A stretch of 15,597 bases of DNA from JAVBLF01 sp031553675 (GTDB lineage: Bacteria > Bacillota > Clostridia > Christensenellales > CALWSW01). Location of the stretch: positions 1-15,597 of the forward strand of contig JAVBLF010000083.1 of assembly GCA_031553675.1 (NCBI GenBank), read 5' to 3'. The notes beneath the pieces are model-generated. The model had not been told where the DNA came from. It worked only from the letters and a program-made list of their open reading frames with translations, and ran no database searches. The position numbers were made by a program, and so were the translations under genes. This document shows, piece after piece, positions 13,961 to 15,597 of the stretch. Each line of letters opens with the position of its first letter. The stretch's first letter is position 1.

Positions 13961-14671
13961 GTGAATCAGCGTCTTTTGCCGCGCCATATCGTTTCGGCGC
14001 TGGCATTCATCACGTGCGGCGTTTTTTTGGCCGCGTCCAATTTGTATGGCTACGGCAGCACAGGCTACCCATGGAATGAACGCCCAACCATGACGCCGGC
14101 CGCAACGAACTGGCACAATGACTGGACAGAGGAAAAGACCAGCCCCAAATCAACCTGGACCGACCCAACACCCGCCGCGCACGACTACCGCGCCGACGAC
14201 ACCCGCACCCGCAATTCGACCCGTCGTGGCAGCAGCGGTGCCATCTACGTCATTCCAAACGGCGTCGTCAACACCCCCTACACCCCTTCGGTCATCGTCA
14301 CACCCAAGCCGGCCACCTCGACCGAGCCGCTCGCCACCGTCCCCCTCGAGACCTTTACGCTCGAAGATGAGGAGCCCATCCTCACACAAGACCCGCTTCC
14401 CGACGACGACATCCTTGGCGAACTCCGCCAGCCCGAAGAGACTGTCCCGATGAACGAGGAAGAGCTGCCTGTGGAGCCTCTCGACGAAACGCTGCCCGAA
14501 GAGGCGGGCTACGTCGAGGAAGAACAGGTCAATCGCTCCATCCGCAGCCAGCAGCCCAAGACGGGCGACAACGACGGGATCCTGCTTGGAATAGCCCTAT
14601 TGGTGGGAAGCGCGGCGTCGGCCTTCGCCTTCACGCGACAGATTCGCAAGCGACGCGACAGTTACCGATAA
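13961..14671 (+). CDS. Sortase-anchored cell-surface protein (QPKTG)
   Basis: A 236-residue exported protein. It starts with GTG at 13961; GGAGGAG lies 5 nt upstream and no in-frame ATG fits as well. Residues 8-30 (HIVSALAFITCGVFLAAS) form a signal segment. The middle part is low in hydrophobics: first Thr/Pro/Trp-rich, then strongly acidic with many Glu-Pro and Asp runs (about 125-190). The C-terminus has a complete sorting signal: QPKTG at 198-202, a hydrophobic helix (about 206-226), and the positive tail RQIRKRR. A sortase would cleave between Thr and Gly and link the protein to peptidoglycan. No enzymatic domain is visible, so it is probably a stalk or wall-associated scaffold. It follows the secreted peptidase gene but has its own promoter. 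Confidence 0.85.
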   Translation: MNQRLLPRHIVSALAFITCGVFLAASNLYGYGSTGYPWNERPTMTPAATNWHNDWTEEKTSPKSTWTDPTPAAHDYRADDTRTRNSTRRGSSGAIYVIPNGVVNTPYTPSVIVTPKPATSTEPLATVPLETFTLEDEEPILTQDPLPDDDILGELRQPEETVPMNEEELPVEPLDETLPEEAGYVEEEQVNRSIRSQQPKTGDNDGILLGIALLVGSAASAFAFTRQIRKRRDSYR

Positions 14672-14700
14672 AAAAGATGGGAATGAATGTAAAAAAGAGG

Positions 14701-14729
14701 TTGCGCATACAAAAATAGTATGCTATAAT
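14701..14729 (+). promoter_or_regulatory. Sigma-A-type promoter of an orphan transcription unit
   Basis: TTGCGC (14701-14706) and a perfect TATAAT (14724-14729) are exactly 17 bp apart. The start site would be near 14736. No gene with a convincing ribosome site follows before the tRNA promoter, about 480 bp downstream. Confidence 0.75.
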
Positions 14730-14735
14730 CCAAAG

Positions 14736-15130
14736 TGTAAGGAAGTTGCAGACGGCAAGCCCCGACACCAGGCCGCAGCGCAATGACTTACACAAGAGCC
14801 TACCTCCAAGCTCTTCAGCGTGACCTCGAAGCACCCGACGCGATTCCTCCGTCCGGTGCTGAGAAGTGAAACGCAGAAAACGCGCACCGGGCATTGCGTG
14901 CTCGCGAAACCGCAAGACGACTTCAGCGGCGGTTTCGCCCCAGCAGCGCGCAGCCCACCTATTCCACACTCACACTCACACCTTACGAATACAAACCGGT
15001 GCGCGGTTTCTGCGGATCCTCCTGAGATGAGACCCAAGAAAGCTTCCTCCCCTTCTTCTTCATAGACCACCCTCCACAGCATTCGATATTTTAGGAAACG
15101 CCTCCCGCAGATTCGCGGGGGGCGTTTCCT
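14736..15130 (+). ncRNA. Candidate structured RNA of about 395 nt (unidentified)
   Basis: The 593-bp stretch between the surface protein and the tRNA is mostly this unit. It runs from a good promoter to a strong terminal hairpin. Perfect local stems are GTGTAAG/CTTACAC (14735-14741, 14787-14793), AAGAGC/GCTCTT (14794-14799, 14810-14815), GCGAAACCGC/GCGGTTTCGC (14904-14913, 14929-14938) and AAACCG/CGGTTT (14993-14998, 15004-15009). I do not recognise rnpB, ssrA, SRP RNA or 6S RNA in it. The alternative is a decayed or very small gene: one frame from ATG 14783 to TAG 15094 has only two in-frame TGA codons, and a GTG-initiated frame (14820-15065) is open for 81 codons, but neither has a clear ribosome site. 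15131-15209 holds nothing I can identify. Confidence 0.35.
15093..15130 (+). terminator. Strong 16-bp hairpin, probable terminator of the orphan unit
   Basis: AGGAAACGCCTCCCGC (15093-15108) pairs with GCGGGGGGCGTTTCCT (15115-15130) over 16 positions with a single T-G pair and a 6-nt loop. A T-tract is missing on both strands (ATTGCTG follows on the plus strand), so termination is likely but not certain; it could also be a 3' protective structure. Confidence 0.55.
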
Positions 15131-15209
15131 ATTGCTGAAAAAGCGCTTGGATACACCGCAAGATCGGCTTCGCGGCTCTGTTTGCCGCTCGAATCGAAAG
15201 CGCGAAGTA

Positions 15210-15238
15210 TTGACAAAGCCTTTCGCCTGCATTAGAAT
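15210..15238 (+). promoter_or_regulatory. Strong sigma-A promoter of the tRNA-Gly/tuf unit
   Basis: A perfect TTGACA (15210-15215) is 17 bp from TAGAAT (15233-15238). Transcription would begin near 15245, about 20 nt before the tRNA. No separate good promoter is visible between the tRNA and tuf. Confidence 0.85.
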
Positions 15239-15264
15239 GATATCGGTTCGCACCGCGCCGCTGT

Positions 15265-15338
15265 GCGGGTGTAGTTTAGTGGCAGAACTCCAGCTTCCCA
15301 AGCTGGTCGTGTGGGTTCGATTCCCATCACCCGCTCCA
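15265..15338 (+). tRNA. tRNA-Gly, anticodon CCC, CCA encoded
   Basis: A complete 74-nt cloverleaf. The acceptor stem is GCGGGTG with CACCCGC, followed by discriminator T and an encoded CCA. The D arm closes with GTT/AAC. The anticodon stem CCAGC/GCTGG holds the loop TTCCCAA, so the anticodon is CCC, reading GGG glycine codons. The T arm is GTGGG-TTCGATT-CCCAT. It sits 118 bp before tuf and is probably co-transcribed with it. Confidence 0.96.
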
Positions 15339-15456
15339 ATTGTCACACCGCGACATGCCCGGATCCGTTGATCGGACGATGGGCAGGCAGCGTCATCGCC
15401 GCGAACCTTGGAACGTCACTATTTTCACCAACGCAACCGAGGAGGTACTTGCAACC

Positions 15457-15597
15457 ATGGCGAAGGCAAAGTTTGAGCGGAATAAGCCGCACGTGAATGT
15501 TGGAACGATCGGACACGTCGACCACGGCAAGACGACGCTGACGGCGGCGATCACGATGACGCTGGCGAAATTCGGCAACGCGACGGCGATGAAGTAC
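15457..15597 (+). CDS. tuf: Elongation factor Tu, N-terminal part (cut by the window end)
   Basis: EF-Tu carries aminoacyl-tRNA to the ribosome as a GTP complex. The first 47 residues are present. MAKAKFERNKPHVNVGTIGH leads into the P-loop GHVDHGKTT (residues 19-27), which binds the GTP phosphates. The following TAAITMTLAKFGNATAMKY (29-47) is of the clostridial style. ATG 15457 is preceded by GAGGAGG with about 11-nt spacing. The gene continues beyond 15597, so its length and downstream partners are unknown. A 118-nt leader separates it from the tRNA; within it GCCC and GGGC near 15357-15384 can pair around TCCG/CGGA, a possible small structure. Confidence 0.97.
   Translation, partial: MAKAKFERNKPHVNVGTIGHVDHGKTTLTAAITMTLAKFGNATAMKY

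Noticed and set aside
14783..15094. Use of TGA as a sense codon in this organism
   Set aside because: Several secure genes end in TGA, including the rsmD and amidohydrolase ends in ATGA overlaps, so the standard bacterial code applies.
14736..15130. RNase P RNA, tmRNA, SRP RNA or 6S RNA
   Set aside because: The conserved RNase P core (GAGGAAAGTCC), the tmRNA tRNA-like ends and the SRP domain IV loop are absent on both strands; I see no 6S-like closing stem.
14723..15346. A 207-codon minus-strand frame across the tRNA and the orphan unit
   Set aside because: Its N-terminal part (GDGNRTHTTSLGSWSS) is the antisense of the tRNA-Gly, a well-known false protein. It has no promoter or ribosome site.

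Overview
The window looks like chromosomal DNA from a fairly GC-rich member of the Firmicutes, class Clostridia. The evidence is a YlbJ-type sporulation membrane protein next to coaD, rsmD and a YlbK-like patatin (the Bacillus ylbH-ylbI-ylbJ-ylbK neighbourhood, rearranged), strong Shine-Dalgarno sites, sigma-A promoters, a sortase-type cell-wall anchor, and a clostridial-looking EF-Tu N-terminus. No plasmid, phage, IS or CRISPR signature was seen.

Layout. 1-165: short degenerate repeats. 166-1101 (-): patatin-like hydrolase. 1263-2423 (+): YlbJ. 2371-9656 is a long run of minus-strand genes. Read 5' to 3' they are: an amidohydrolase translationally coupled to cobU; a 235-bp hairpin-rich non-coding element; two tandem cobS genes; a cobC-like phosphatase; then, behind its own promoter, alr-rsmD-coaD and a coiled-coil protein whose 3' end overlaps the convergent ylbJ. 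9792-10895 (-): a lipoprotein with two DUF4352-like domains. 11002-12539 (-): an ECF sigma factor followed by a membrane protein that is probably its anti-sigma factor. 12540-12883: divergent intergenic region with three promoters and a possible 18-residue ORF. 12884-13744 (+): a secreted HExxH metallopeptidase with a terminator. 13961-14671 (+): a QPKTG wall-anchored surface protein. 14672-15264: a promoter-to-hairpin unit of about 395 nt without a convincing protein, a candidate structured RNA. 15265-15338: tRNA-Gly(CCC), followed by the start of tuf, which runs off the window.

Function. The cob genes encode late cobamide assembly and cobinamide salvage (CobU, CobS, CobC-like); CobT is not in the window. 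One CobS copy keeps the Asp-rich HIDGLADTAD motif. The second copy has lost most of it and is probably not an ordinary cobalamin synthase. The alr-rsmD-coaD genes serve cell wall, ribosome and CoA synthesis. The sigma/anti-sigma pair, lipoprotein, secreted peptidase and anchored protein form a block devoted to the cell envelope.

The points most worth a second look are the orphan transcription unit at 14.7-15.1 kb, the degenerate tandem CobS, and the amidohydrolase fused by ATGA overlap to cobU. Nothing here is proven to be a new system. All protein names rest on motif recognition by eye, without database searches.
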